Assembly (NCBI GenBank): GCA_017472605.1
Contig: JAFUPV010000008.1
Span: 1-48,304 of the forward strand
From: Lachnospiraceae bacterium
GTDB taxonomy: Bacteria > Bacillota > Clostridia > Lachnospirales > Lachnospiraceae
Length of the DNA stretch: 48,304 bases
Reading direction: 5' to 3'
Below are positions 1 through 7,592 of the stretch, piece after piece (position 1 is the stretch's first letter; every line of letters starts with the position of its first letter). The notes beneath the pieces are model-generated. The model saw only the letters and a program-made list of their open reading frames with translations, searched no databases and was not told the origin of the DNA. The translations under genes were made by a program, and so were the position numbers.

Positions 1-378
1 AATATTGGAATCCACCATAATAATTGTCGCTTCATCATCTGTATACTCACGTACCATAAATGGCATTTCTGTTTTACCTGCAAGTTCCGAAGCACGTCTT
101 CTACGATGACCTGAAATAATTTCATATCCACCGCCACGTCTAGGTCTTGCAATCCCCGGCACTAACACGCCATGAGTTTTTACGCTTTCTACAGTCTCTT
201 CCATTTTCTCATCATCCAGTACTCTAAACGGATGATTTTCAAATGTATGCAGTTCGCTCAGAGGGACATTTATAATCTGCCCCTCTGACTTTTGGTCATC
301 ATGACCAATAGATTCCGTTCCAAACATTTCATCGTAGGTCGATAACTTAATTTTCTCTCCAAAATTTCTTTTAGCCAT
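1..378 (-). CDS. parB: ParB/Spo0J-family partition protein (3' end outside window)
   Basis: Centromere-binding partner of ParA. About 126 N-terminal residues are visible and the frame is open to the window edge, so the helix-turn-helix and C-terminal dimer domain are not seen. The visible part is the ParB N-terminal domain: an unstructured start, then a segment around HPFRVLDDEKM, and the CTP/DNA-binding arginine motif SGHRRRRAS near residues 94-102. The start ATG lies 8 bp inside the end of parA, the usual coupled parA-parB layout. Base composition is clearly more AT-rich than lysS and later genes. Together with the neighbours this suggests the partition module of an integrative element or plasmid-like island rather than the host soj-spo0J pair. 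Family assignment is firm; the element type is inferred. Confidence 0.9.
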   Translation of the reverse strand, partial: MAKRNFGEKIKLSTYDEMFGTESIGHDDQKSEGQIINVPLSELHTFENHPFRVLDDEKMEETVESVKTHGVLVPGIARPRRGGGYEIISGHRRRRASELAGKTEMPFMVREYTDDEATIIMVDSNI

Positions 379-1153
379 TGTTTGCCACCTCCTCTGTCAG
401 TGTTTCATATGCCGCAGCTACCTTGCCCTTGGCATCGTGCTTATAAATACTCATGCCCATTGCCGGAGTCTCTGCCGCTCTAACCGACATAGGAATTGCT
501 GTCTCAAAGATGTGAATGCTCGAACCATACACATTATACAAAACATCTGTAATTTCGCTTGCATAGTTGGTTCTGTAGTCCACCATAGTAAGCAAGATAC
601 CCATGATATGCAATTTCGGGTTCATTTTACGCTTTACTCTACTGATGGTCTTCAAGAGCTGTTCCAAGCCCTTAATTGGCAAATATGCAGCCTGTACCGG
701 GATAATTACTTCGTCCGCAGCCACAAGTGCATTCAATGTAAGCTGACCTAAGTTTGGAGAGCAGTCAATAAGGATATAATCATACTTCGCACCAATCAGT
801 GCAATGTAATCCTTTAATACTGTTTCACTGCTCATAATCCCAATAAGGGATGTTTCTACACCGGATAACTCGATATTGGCTGGCATAAGGTCAACACCCT
901 CTTCATGATGAAGAATACCTGCTTCTAAATCGAAATCCTCTTCGTTTAATACCCATTCCATAATCTGAGCCAACGTAGTCTCTAATCTGTCCGGTTCCTG
1001 ATATCCTAACGCTTCTGTCAATGAGCCCTGCGGGTCATTGTCAATTAACAATACTTTCTTGCCTAATCTAGCAAGTCCGATTCCTAAGTTTAATGTAGTG
1101 GTAGTCTTTGCTACTCCACCTTTCTGATTTGCACAAATAATTACTTTACTCAT
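371..1153 (-). CDS. parA: ParA-family partition ATPase
   Basis: 260-residue ATPase of the ParA/MinD family that segregates DNA together with ParB. Visible motifs: deviant Walker A KGGVAKTT at residues 11-18 with both lysines (K11, K16), Walker A' region DNDPQG near 38-43, and Walker B region ILIDCSPNLG near 127-136. There is no N-terminal HTH extension, so this is the short chromosomal/element type. Its stop overlaps the parB start by 8 bp. A GGAG-like site precedes the ATG, and the DUF3970-like gene ends 20 bp upstream, so the three form one leftward operon. The AT-rich composition differs from the rest of the window, pointing to acquisition with a mobile element. Confidence 0.95.
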   Translation of the reverse strand: MSKVIICANQKGGVAKTTTTLNLGIGLARLGKKVLLIDNDPQGSLTEALGYQEPDRLETTLAQIMEWVLNEEDFDLEAGILHHEEGVDLMPANIELSGVETSLIGIMSSETVLKDYIALIGAKYDYILIDCSPNLGQLTLNALVAADEVIIPVQAAYLPIKGLEQLLKTISRVKRKMNPKLHIMGILLTMVDYRTNYASEITDVLYNVYGSSIHIFETAIPMSVRAAETPAMGMSIYKHDAKGKVAAAYETLTEEVANNG

Positions 1154-1173
1154 ATGGTCTAATCTCCTTTTCT

Positions 1174-1350
1174 CTATTCGTTTACTTCTGTTGCTTTTTC
1201 AATTTCCAAATACTTGCGGAAATAATTGTTTGTCCCCTTATTCCGATAAAATTCTGAGGATTCTGTAATCTGCACATTGGGCAACTGTGCCAGTTGCTCT
1301 TCCAACCACTCCATATCCTCTTTAGTTCCCTGCAATCTCATCTTAACCAT
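1174..1350 (-). CDS. DUF3970-like small protein of the partition operon
   Basis: 58-residue protein starting MVKMRLQGTKED and ending EKATEVNE. I recognise the pattern of DUF3970-type proteins found in Tn1549-like elements; function unknown. The start at 1350 is chosen because GGAGG sits 7 nt upstream of this ATG. A second in-frame ATG at 1416 also has a good GGAGG 9 nt upstream, giving an 80-residue form with a 22-residue N-terminal extension; the short form fits the family better. It lies directly upstream of parA in the same orientation and is probably its operon leader gene. Family call is from memory of similar sequences, so moderately sure. Confidence 0.7.
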   Translation of the reverse strand: MVKMRLQGTKEDMEWLEEQLAQLPNVQITESSEFYRNKGTNNYFRKYLEIEKATEVNE

Positions 1351-1465
1351 GTCGCCACCTCCAAGACCTTCCGGATAGATGACCATATGAGCTGCACTTA
1401 ACGCTGTGTTTCTCATTCGGGCTTGCCTCCTTTCTCGTGTACTTCATACTGTTCCATATCGCATT

Positions 1466-1525
1466 TTCGTATAACGTTTCGTATACATCTCGTCCATATT
1501 CGTATACGCTACTGGAATATACGAA
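1466..1525. promoter_or_regulatory. Cluster of four TTCGTATA boxes upstream of the parA operon
   Basis: TTCGTATA occurs at 1466-1473, 1478-1485 and 1499-1506 in direct orientation and as its reverse complement TATACGAA at 1518-1525. The start-to-start distances are 12, 21 and 19 bp. Position directly upstream of the DUF3970-parA-parB operon suggests ParB/parS-type or regulator binding sites, or iterons. That function is inference; the repeats themselves are plain in the sequence. Confidence 0.6.
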
Positions 1526-1565
1526 AAAAGGACCTTCCAATAGATTTCTCTAAAGGAAAGTCCTT
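1524..1565 (-). terminator. Rho-independent terminator at the lysS / element boundary
   Basis: On the minus strand an 11-bp stem (arms 1555-1565 and 1528-1538, one G-U pair) with a 16-nt loop is followed directly by six T (1524-1529). It lies downstream of lysS and upstream of the partition operon, so it should stop lysS-operon transcription before the TTCGTATA boxes. Confidence 0.8.
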
Positions 1566-1648
1566 AATCTCAAAGTAATTTCGTTATTAAAAATTGAAAC
1601 ATATTCGTTAGTTGAGCTTATATTTCTTTACGTCAACTTTCAAATTTG

Positions 1649-1664
1649 GTACAGTAACTGGTAC
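1649..1664. other. Palindrome near presumed element junction
   Basis: GTAC-AGT-A-ACT-(G)-GTAC forms a near-perfect dyad with GGTACA repeated directly at 1648-1653 and 1660-1665. It falls in the gene-free zone between the lysS stop (1711) and the AT-rich partition genes, so it is a candidate recombinase site or junction. The role is inferred only. Confidence 0.3.
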
Positions 1665-1710
1665 ACCTGCAAAGTGTTTTGTGCCCGCAAACCCGCATAA
1701 ATACTGGATT

Positions 1711-3192
1711 TTACTTGTCCAATGACTTCATCGTAGGAAACAGGAGCACATCGCGGATGGCTGGGGAATCGGTCAGCAGCATTACCAGACGGTCGATGCC
1801 GTAGCCGATACCGCCTGTCGGCGGCATACCGATCTCCAGTGCGTTGAGGAAATCTTCGTCGGTGTGGTTTGCTTCTTCGTTGCCGGCTGCAAACTCCTCC
1901 TCCTGCTTTGCAAAACGCTCTCTCTGGTCAATCGGGTCGTTCAGCTCGGAGTAAGCGTTACACATCTCACGGCCGTAGATGTAAAGCTCGAAACGCTCTA
2001 CCAGAGCCGGATTGGACGGCTTCTTCTTGGTCAGCGGAGAAACCTCGATCGGGTGATCCATGACAAAGGTCGGCTGAATCATCTTGTCTTCGCAGAACTC
2101 TTCGAAGAACAGGTTGATGATGTCGCCTCTGGTGTGACGCTCCTCAAACGGAACGTTCTTCTCCTTCGCGATTGCCTTTGCTTCCTCATCGGTCAGGATC
2201 TCGTTGAAGTCAACGCCTGCGTGCTCTTTGATCGCGTCGATCATGGTTACGCGGGCGAACGGCTTTTCCATGTTGATCTCGGTTCCGTTGTAGGTGATGA
2301 TCGCGCTGCCGCATACCTTGTTTGCCAGATAACGGAACATGCTCTCAGTCAGTTCCATCATTCCTTCATAGTCGGTGTACGCCTGGTACAGCTCCATCAG
2401 CGTGAATTCCGGATTGTGGCGGGTATCCACACCCTCGTTACGGAACACGCGGCCGATTTCGTAAACACGCTCCAGACCGCCGACAATCAGACGCTTTAAG
2501 TACAGCTCAAGAGAGATTCGAAGCTTTACATCCTCATCGAGGGCGTTGTAGTGCGTCTCAAACGGTCTTGCAGCCGCACCGCCGGCGTTGGATACCAGCA
2601 TCGGGGTCTCAACTTCCATGAAACCGCGTCCGTCCAGGAAGTTACGGATCTCCTTAAGAATCTGGGAACGCTTCACAAAGGTATCTCTTACTTCCGGATT
2701 CATGATCAGGTCAACATATCTCTGGCGATAACGAACGTCAGTGTTGGTCAGACCGTGGTACTTCTCCGGAAGAATCTGCAGACTCTTGGTCAGCAGGGTA
2801 AGCTCAGTTACATGAACGGATTTCTCGCCGGTCTTGGTGATGAACTCGGTTCCCTTAATACCAACGATATCACCGATATCCAGCTTTTTGAAAGCCTTGT
2901 ATGGATCCTCACCGATCACATCTCTTGCCACATAGCACTGAATGTTTCCCTTCAGGTCCTGAACGTTGCAGAAAGCGGCTTTTCCCATGACACGCTTGGA
3001 CATCATACGTCCGGCGATGGAAACTTCCTTTCCTTCTTCATAGTTCTCCTTAATATCGGTTGTGTGAGCTGTCACATCATATTTTGTAATGGTAAATGGG
3101 TCATTTCCCGCTGCCTGAAGCTCTGCGAGCTTATCACGGCGCACCTGTAAAAGCTGGTTAATATCCTGTTCCTGATTTACCGTCTGTGCCAT
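1711..3192 (-). CDS. lysS: Lysyl-tRNA synthetase, class II
   Basis: 493-residue class II enzyme charging tRNA-Lys, of usual bacterial length. An N-terminal OB-fold anticodon-binding domain covers about residues 55-160 ([11 protein letters not shown]-like start). The catalytic core carries motif 2 [15 protein letters not shown] (about 255-270) and motif 3 [13 protein letters not shown] near the C-terminus. An AAGGAGA site precedes the ATG. It follows greA by 39 bp and is the last gene of the argF-to-lysS run. Beyond its stop the sequence turns AT-rich and enters the partition element, which suggests that the 3' end of this gene borders an integration site. Confidence 0.98.
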   Translation of the reverse strand: MAQTVNQEQDINQLLQVRRDKLAELQAAGNDPFTITKYDVTAHTTDIKENYEEGKEVSIAGRMMSKRVMGKAAFCNVQDLKGNIQCYVARDVIGEDPYKAFKKLDIGDIVGIKGTEFITKTGEKSVHVTELTLLTKSLQILPEKYHGLTNTDVRYRQRYVDLIMNPEVRDTFVKRSQILKEIRNFLDGRGFMEVETPMLVSNAGGAAARPFETHYNALDEDVKLRISLELYLKRLIVGGLERVYEIGRVFRNEGVDTRHNPEFTLMELYQAYTDYEGMMELTESMFRYLANKVCGSAIITYNGTEINMEKPFARVTMIDAIKEHAGVDFNEILTDEEAKAIAKEKNVPFEERHTRGDIINLFFEEFCEDKMIQPTFVMDHPIEVSPLTKKKPSNPALVERFELYIYGREMCNAYSELNDPIDQRERFAKQEEEFAAGNEEANHTDEDFLNALEIGMPPTGGIGYGIDRLVMLLTDSPAIRDVLLFPTMKSLDK

Positions 3193-3231
3193 TCTTCTCT
3201 CCTTATTTTCTGTATCGTATTGATTCGTAAT

Positions 3232-3708
3232 TTATACTCTGGCTACCTCAAGCACCTTGTACTTGCTGACAAAGCCGTTACACTCTACCTCAAACTCATC
3301 GCCAACTTTTCTTCCAACCAGCTCTTTGCCAAGCGGAGACTCATTGGAGATCTTGCGCTCCAGGCTGTTTACCTCGGCAGAACCAACGATGGAAAACTCC
3401 ATCTCCTCGTTAAACTCCAGATCCAGAAGCTTTACTGCGGATCCGATGTTGATTCTGGTGTGGTCAATGTCGTCCTCGGAGATTACCACTGCATTTTTGA
3501 TCAGGTTCTCCAGTTCCTCAATTCTTGCCTCGTTGTCACGCTGCTCTTCTCTTGCCGCATCGTACTCCGCGTTCTCGGAAAGGTCACCCTGCTCACGGGC
3601 CTCTTTGATTTTCTCAGCAATTTCCTTACGCTGAACTACTTTACGGTTATCAAGTTCATCCTGAAGATTCTTAAGACCTTCCAGGGTCATCATTTTCTTA
3701 TCTGCCAT
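3232..3708 (-). CDS. greA: Transcription elongation factor GreA
   Basis: 158-residue factor that rescues backtracked RNA polymerase by stimulating transcript cleavage. The N-terminal coiled coil contains the acidic tip DLSENAEYDAAREEQ, and the C-terminal FKBP-like domain contains SPLGKELVGRKVGDEFEV. Start chosen at 3708 because MADKKMMTLEGL matches GreA N-termini and GGAGG is 8 nt upstream; a longer open frame to 3792 has no such site and runs through stem-loops. It sits between dusB (84-bp structured spacer) and lysS (39 bp), a common Firmicutes arrangement. Confidence 0.97.
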   Translation of the reverse strand: MADKKMMTLEGLKNLQDELDNRKVVQRKEIAEKIKEAREQGDLSENAEYDAAREEQRDNEARIEELENLIKNAVVISEDDIDHTRINIGSAVKLLDLEFNEEMEFSIVGSAEVNSLERKISNESPLGKELVGRKVGDEFEVECNGFVSKYKVLEVARV

Positions 3709-3724
3709 GATCAAAACCTCCTGT

Positions 3725-3790
3725 GCGGCTGGCTGCCGCTGCTTCAGACCGTGGATTTTTCCCACGGTAAAGAGCGCCTGAAACAGGCGC
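3725..3790 (-). promoter_or_regulatory. Three tandem stem-loops between dusB and greA
   Basis: Stem-loop 1: 3774-3790, 7-bp stem GCGCCTG with 3-nt loop. Stem-loop 2: 3748-3768, 7-bp stem ACCGTGG with 7-nt loop. Stem-loop 3: 3725-3739, 5-bp stem GCGGC with 5-nt loop. They lie in series on the minus-strand transcript just before the greA ribosome binding site. Stem-loop 1 is followed by TCTTT and could be a weak terminator; otherwise the group may be a leader or processing element. Confidence 0.5.
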
Positions 3791-3792
3791 AC

Positions 3793-4770
3793 TTACATCC
3801 TTGTTATTATATCGGAAACCGAATAGCTTGTCAACAGACTTTTCAGCTCTTCCATGGTTTCAATTGCGTTTACCTCTCTGCGCAGCCGCGCGGAATTGGG
3901 AAATCCCGCCGTATACCAGGCAACCTGCTTTCTCATCTGCAGAATTCCCATGTGCTCACCGAACTGCTCCACCTGCATCTGCGCATGGCGAAGAATCATC
4001 TGCGTCACTTCTTCAAACGTCGGAGGCGCCGGAATCTCCGTTCCCTCCAGAGCAGCCTTCACTTCTCCAAAAATCCATGGATTTCCTCTGGCGGCTCTGG
4101 CGATCATCACGCCGTCGCAGCCGGTCTCTTCCCTCATCCGTACCGCGCTTGCTCCGTCCGTAATGTCACCGTTTCCGATGACCGGGATGGAAACTGCCTC
4201 CTTCACCTGCCGGATGATCGACCAGTCCGCTTCTCCCGCATAGTACTGCTCTCTTGTCCGTCCATGGACGGCAATGGCAGCCACGCCGCAGTCTTCCGCG
4301 ATTTTTGCGATCTCCACCGCATTCACCTGGCCTGCATTCCATCCCTTTCGAATCTTCACCGTGACCGGCTTCTTCACTGCCTTCACGAGAGCCGTCAGAA
4401 TCTGACGGACCAGTTCCGGTTCTTTCATCAAGGCGGAACCTTCTCTGTTATTGACTACCTTTGGTACCGGACAGCCCATGTTCAGGTCAATGATATCAAA
4501 CGGTCCTTCTTCCAGACGTTTTGCCATCTCTGCCAGAAGCTGCGGCTCGCTGCCGAACAGCTGAACGGCGACCGGGTTTTCCCACGGGCCGGTTTCCAGA
4601 AGAGGGATGGTATTTTTATTTCCATAGTGCATCGCCTTCGCACTGACCATCTCTGTGTAGAGAAGCCCGCAGCCCTGCTCTTTGCAGAGACGCCGAAAGG
4701 GGAGGTCCGTCACCCCTGCCATGGGACCGAGAGCTACCGGTGTTTTGATTTCCACACTGCCGATTCTCAC
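3793..4770 (-). CDS. dusB: tRNA-dihydrouridine synthase, DusB type
   Basis: 325-residue flavoenzyme reducing uridine to dihydrouridine in the tRNA D-loop. TIM-barrel N-terminus with PVALGPMAGVTDLPFR (residues 11-26). The catalytic cysteine is C100 in DLNMGCPVPKV, followed by NREGSALM. Phosphate-binding segments are VHGRTREQ and GNGDI. The length is normal for the family. Its start overlaps the end of the DUF6145 gene by 4 bp (translational coupling), and greA follows downstream after a structured spacer. The dusB-greA-lysS order is common in Clostridia. Confidence 0.95.
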   Translation of the reverse strand: MRIGSVEIKTPVALGPMAGVTDLPFRRLCKEQGCGLLYTEMVSAKAMHYGNKNTIPLLETGPWENPVAVQLFGSEPQLLAEMAKRLEEGPFDIIDLNMGCPVPKVVNNREGSALMKEPELVRQILTALVKAVKKPVTVKIRKGWNAGQVNAVEIAKIAEDCGVAAIAVHGRTREQYYAGEADWSIIRQVKEAVSIPVIGNGDITDGASAVRMREETGCDGVMIARAARGNPWIFGEVKAALEGTEIPAPPTFEEVTQMILRHAQMQVEQFGEHMGILQMRKQVAWYTAGFPNSARLRREVNAIETMEELKSLLTSYSVSDIITRM

Positions 4771-5123
4771 AGATTTGCACCTGCCTCTTCCAGCGGCTGA
4801 TGGAGCATCACTACTTTAAAGAACAGTTCAAGCGATTCCATCAGCTCCCGCTTGGTTGTCTGCATCTGATGAAGTTTCATTCCGGCGCCGATCTCATCGT
4901 AGTAAAAATCACTCTCATCCGCTTCTGTCTTCATCACCAGAGAGCCATCCGGCTCAAACTCAAAGGTCAGAATACCGCCGATGTCCTCTGTAAACCAGAC
5001 ACACAGCACCTGAAGCTCTTCCTTGATCGAGTCAGGCAGTCTGTCAAAAGCTTTATTAAAATAATATTTCTGGTTGTAGGAGTTTGCTCCGCACAACACG
5101 ATGTTTGTCAATTCTTCTGCCAT
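4767..5123 (-). CDS. DUF6145-family protein
   Basis: 118-residue acidic, soluble protein with no signal peptide or membrane segment. Conserved-looking parts are VLCGANSYNQKYYFNKAF at the start and CVWFTEDIGGILTFEF in the middle, which I recognise as DUF6145, a family of unknown function usually next to dusB in Lachnospiraceae. It overlaps dusB by 4 bp. An AGGAAG site precedes its ATG. The tight coupling to dusB hints at a role near tRNA modification or translation, but nothing in the sequence shows a catalytic site. Confidence 0.8.
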   Translation of the reverse strand: MAEELTNIVLCGANSYNQKYYFNKAFDRLPDSIKEELQVLCVWFTEDIGGILTFEFEPDGSLVMKTEADESDFYYDEIGAGMKLHQMQTTKRELMESLELFFKVVMLHQPLEEAGANL

Positions 5124-5206
5124 AGAAACACTTCCTGTTTTTTTTACTGATACCTGCTTCTCTCACCGAACGCTCCGGTTCCATTTGCAGCCGGCAGCTC
5201 CTGTGA

Positions 5207-6055
5207 TCAGATATAGCTGTAGAGACCGCGCACGGAAACCTCTCCCGCAATGATCTCCTCGTCCAAACCGTCCGCAAAAGAAATCCGCATCGCCCCCATC
5301 TCTGTGATTCCAAGACAGGTTCCGATCCGCTCCTGATCTCCTTCCCGGATGCTGACCAGATCATTCCTGCCGGCCATCCGGGATTCATATTCCTGCTTCA
5401 TCCGATGCAGATCCCCGTCCTCTTCCAACTGTCTGTAGCCGATTTCAAACCAGTGAAGAATCCGCCCCAGAAGTCTGGCACGCTCCGGCACCGGTCCGCC
5501 GGTCATTGCAAGAGACAGCGCTTTGTCCTGAAGCTCCTGCGGAAATTCTTTCATATGCACATTCACGCCAATCCCCACAAGCGCATACCGGATCTGCGTT
5601 CCGTCTGTGCTCATCTCCGTGAGGATGCCGCAAAGCTTTCGCCGCTCATAGACGATATCGTTTGGCCACTTGATTCCTGTCCGGATCCCTGCCAGCTCGT
5701 CAATGGCCCTGCTTACTGCAAGAGCCGCCACCAGTGTCAGCATGGAGACACGGTCCACCGGAATGGACGGCCGAAGCAGCAGAGAGAAAGCAAGGGCAGA
5801 GCCCGCCGGTGTTACCCAGCTTCTGCCCCGCCTGCCCTTTCCAGCCGTCTGGCTGTCCGCCGCCACCAGCGCGCCGTGGGGAGCGCCTTCCTCCCCCAGC
5901 TGCTTTGCCCGCCGGTTGGTTGAATCAATTTCATGGTATACTTCCAGATAATTTCCTGCCCACGCGGTATCCAGCCATCTGCGGCAGGTCTCTTCGTTCA
6001 GTACATCTTCCATTTCACCGGAAGAAACTTCCTGTCCTGTTTTGTTTTCTGTCAC
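5207..6055 (-). CDS. birA: Biotin--[acetyl-CoA-carboxylase] ligase (no HTH domain)
   Basis: 282-residue ligase that makes biotinyl-AMP and attaches biotin to the carboxylase carrier protein. Motifs: substrate segment HEIDSTNRRAK (about 41-51), biotinyl-adenylate loop GKGRRGRSW (about 73-81), IKWPNDI and VGIGVNVHM. There is a small C-terminal domain, but the N-terminal winged-helix DNA-binding domain of E. coli-type BirA is absent, so it should be a pure ligase and not a repressor. Start is GTG at 6055 with GGAGG 7 nt upstream. It follows a small membrane-protein gene by 13 bp. Confidence 0.95.
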   Translation of the reverse strand: MTENKTGQEVSSGEMEDVLNEETCRRWLDTAWAGNYLEVYHEIDSTNRRAKQLGEEGAPHGALVAADSQTAGKGRRGRSWVTPAGSALAFSLLLRPSIPVDRVSMLTLVAALAVSRAIDELAGIRTGIKWPNDIVYERRKLCGILTEMSTDGTQIRYALVGIGVNVHMKEFPQELQDKALSLAMTGGPVPERARLLGRILHWFEIGYRQLEEDGDLHRMKQEYESRMAGRNDLVSIREGDQERIGTCLGITEMGAMRISFADGLDEEIIAGEVSVRGLYSYI

Positions 6056-6068
6056 GCCCCATCCTCCG

Positions 6069-6353
6069 TCAGATAAAGAACATCGTCAGAACACTGCCGG
6101 TAAACATGCTGACGAAAAACACAGTGATCAGAAAATAGGCCGCAGCCGCACCAAACCTGGACTTCTTTTTACTGTCTGACATCATTGCGCAGACGCCTCT
6201 GGTGAAAAACAGAACAACTGCCAGTCCAAAAGAAAGACAGAAACAGATGTCATAGGTTTTCCAGTCAAGAATCAAAAGAACGGTCATCCCGATGATCCCA
6301 AGAGATAGTAAAATCTGAAACATATCCGCTATGCTTCCATGTCTGCGTCTCAT
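6069..6353 (-). CDS. Small membrane protein, unknown function
   Basis: 94-residue protein with three likely membrane segments (around FQILLSLGIIGMTVLLIL, CFCLSFGLAVVLFF, and the hydrophobic C-terminus ending SMFTGSVLTMFFI) separated by a short basic loop SDSKKKSR. Start at 6353 is chosen for the GGAG 9 nt upstream; an in-frame start at 6392 would add a hydrophilic 13-residue tail. It lies between argF (74 bp away) and birA (13 bp), so it is probably co-transcribed. I do not recognise the family. Confidence 0.75.
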   Translation of the reverse strand: MRRRHGSIADMFQILLSLGIIGMTVLLILDWKTYDICFCLSFGLAVVLFFTRGVCAMMSDSKKKSRFGAAAAYFLITVFFVSMFTGSVLTMFFI

Positions 6354-6426
6354 TACAGTCTGCTCCTTTCTGTTTCCTCTTTCCTTTCTCACACCTCACC
6401 ATTTTCCGGTGAGAGAATCCGTTTTC

Positions 6427-7410
6427 TCAGATGGTAGCTGCAATCACCGCTTTGATCGTGTGCATGCGGTTCTCCGCCTCATCAAATACAACCGACTGCG
6501 CGCTTTCAAAGACCTCATCGGTCACTTCCAGTTCGTCCAGACCGAACTGTTCGGAAATACCGCGGCCGATTTCTGTCTTCAGATCATGGAACGCAGGCAG
6601 ACAGTGCATAAAGATTGCATGTTCACCGGCCAGCTTCATTACATGACTGTTGACCTGATAGGGAAGCAGATCATCGATTCGCTCTTTCCAGATTTCAGCC
6701 GGCTCACCCATGGATACCCACACATCCGTATAGACAACGTCTGCTCCCGCAGCGCCTTCCTCGATATCCTCCGTCAGACGGATGGTTGCTCCTGTCTTTT
6801 CTGCCATCTGGCGACAGGTTTCCACCAGTTCTTCTTCCGGGAAATACTTCTTCGGGCAGCAGGCAGTGAAATGCATTCCCATCATTGCGCAGGCAACCAT
6901 CAGGGAATTTCCCGTGTTATAGCGGGAATCGCCCATGTAAGTCAGGGAAACGCCTTCCAGCTTTCCAAATTTTTCCTTGATTGTCAGAAGATCCGCAAGC
7001 ATCTGAGTCGGATGGAATTCATTGGTCAGTCCGTTCCATACCGGCACTGTGGAAAACTTTGCCAGCTCATCTACGATTTCCTGTCCGAAACCACGGTATT
7101 CGATGCCGTCATACATGCGGCTTAACACACGAGCCGTGTCAGCAATGCTTTCTTTCTTTCCGATCTGAGATACCGTCGGATCCAGATACGTCACGCCGAT
7201 TCCGAGATCATGAGCTGCAACCTCAAAGGAACAGCGGGTTCTGGTACTGGTCTTCTCAAAGATCAGCGCAATGTTCTTACCCCGGAAATGATCAACCGGG
7301 ATTCCCTGTTTCTTTTTTGCCTTCAAGTCTGCGGCAAGATCGATCAGATCATGGATCTCATCCGCTGTAAAATCAAGAAGTTTCAGAAAATCTCTTCCTT
7401 TTAAATTCAT
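6427..7410 (-). CDS. argF: Ornithine carbamoyltransferase
   Basis: 327-residue enzyme converting ornithine and carbamoyl phosphate to citrulline in arginine synthesis, or running in reverse in the deiminase pathway. Carbamoyl-phosphate motif STRTR at 55-59, HPTQ at 133-136, the ornithine-binding segment DVWVSMGEP at 229-237, and HCLP with the catalytic cysteine at 269-272. The length is normal. It has its own consensus promoter and a leader of about 105 nt with a hairpin. No arcA or arcC lies beside it, so an anabolic role is more likely, though the other arginine genes are also not here. Confidence 0.96.
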   Translation of the reverse strand: MNLKGRDFLKLLDFTADEIHDLIDLAADLKAKKKQGIPVDHFRGKNIALIFEKTSTRTRCSFEVAAHDLGIGVTYLDPTVSQIGKKESIADTARVLSRMYDGIEYRGFGQEIVDELAKFSTVPVWNGLTNEFHPTQMLADLLTIKEKFGKLEGVSLTYMGDSRYNTGNSLMVACAMMGMHFTACCPKKYFPEEELVETCRQMAEKTGATIRLTEDIEEGAAGADVVYTDVWVSMGEPAEIWKERIDDLLPYQVNSHVMKLAGEHAIFMHCLPAFHDLKTEIGRGISEQFGLDELEVTDEVFESAQSVVFDEAENRMHTIKAVIAATI

Positions 7411-7484
7411 AATCGTTACCCTCGTTTCTCCCTTGGTGTCAGTGGGGTGTTCTTCTTCTCCCCAGGATCGTTAAGTAATAATAA

Positions 7485-7499
7485 GGCAGTAAAACTGCC
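7485..7499 (-). promoter_or_regulatory. Leader hairpin of argF
   Basis: GGCAG (7485-7489) and CTGCC (7495-7499) form a 5-bp stem about 20 nt into the argF transcript. It has no T-run, so it is not an obvious terminator. Its role is unknown. Confidence 0.3.
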
Positions 7500-7523
7500 C
7501 TAAGAAAATATGTAACCAGTTTA

Positions 7524-7552
7524 AATATAGTATTTTTACGCATGATTGTCAA
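7524..7552 (-). promoter_or_regulatory. Sigma-A promoter of argF
   Basis: Minus strand: -35 TTGACA at 7547-7552, 17-bp spacer, -10 TATATT at 7524-7529. Near consensus. The start of transcription would be near 7517, giving a leader of about 105 nt. Confidence 0.8.
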
Positions 7553-7592
7553 GGGGAATGAATAGATTAAACCAAAAGCTTCGGAGGGATTT

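Noticed and set aside
1343-1540. 65-codon frame across the TTCGTATA boxes
   Set aside because: It overlaps the terminator and the box cluster and lacks a ribosome binding site; the Val-Tyr-Glu pattern only reflects the repeats.
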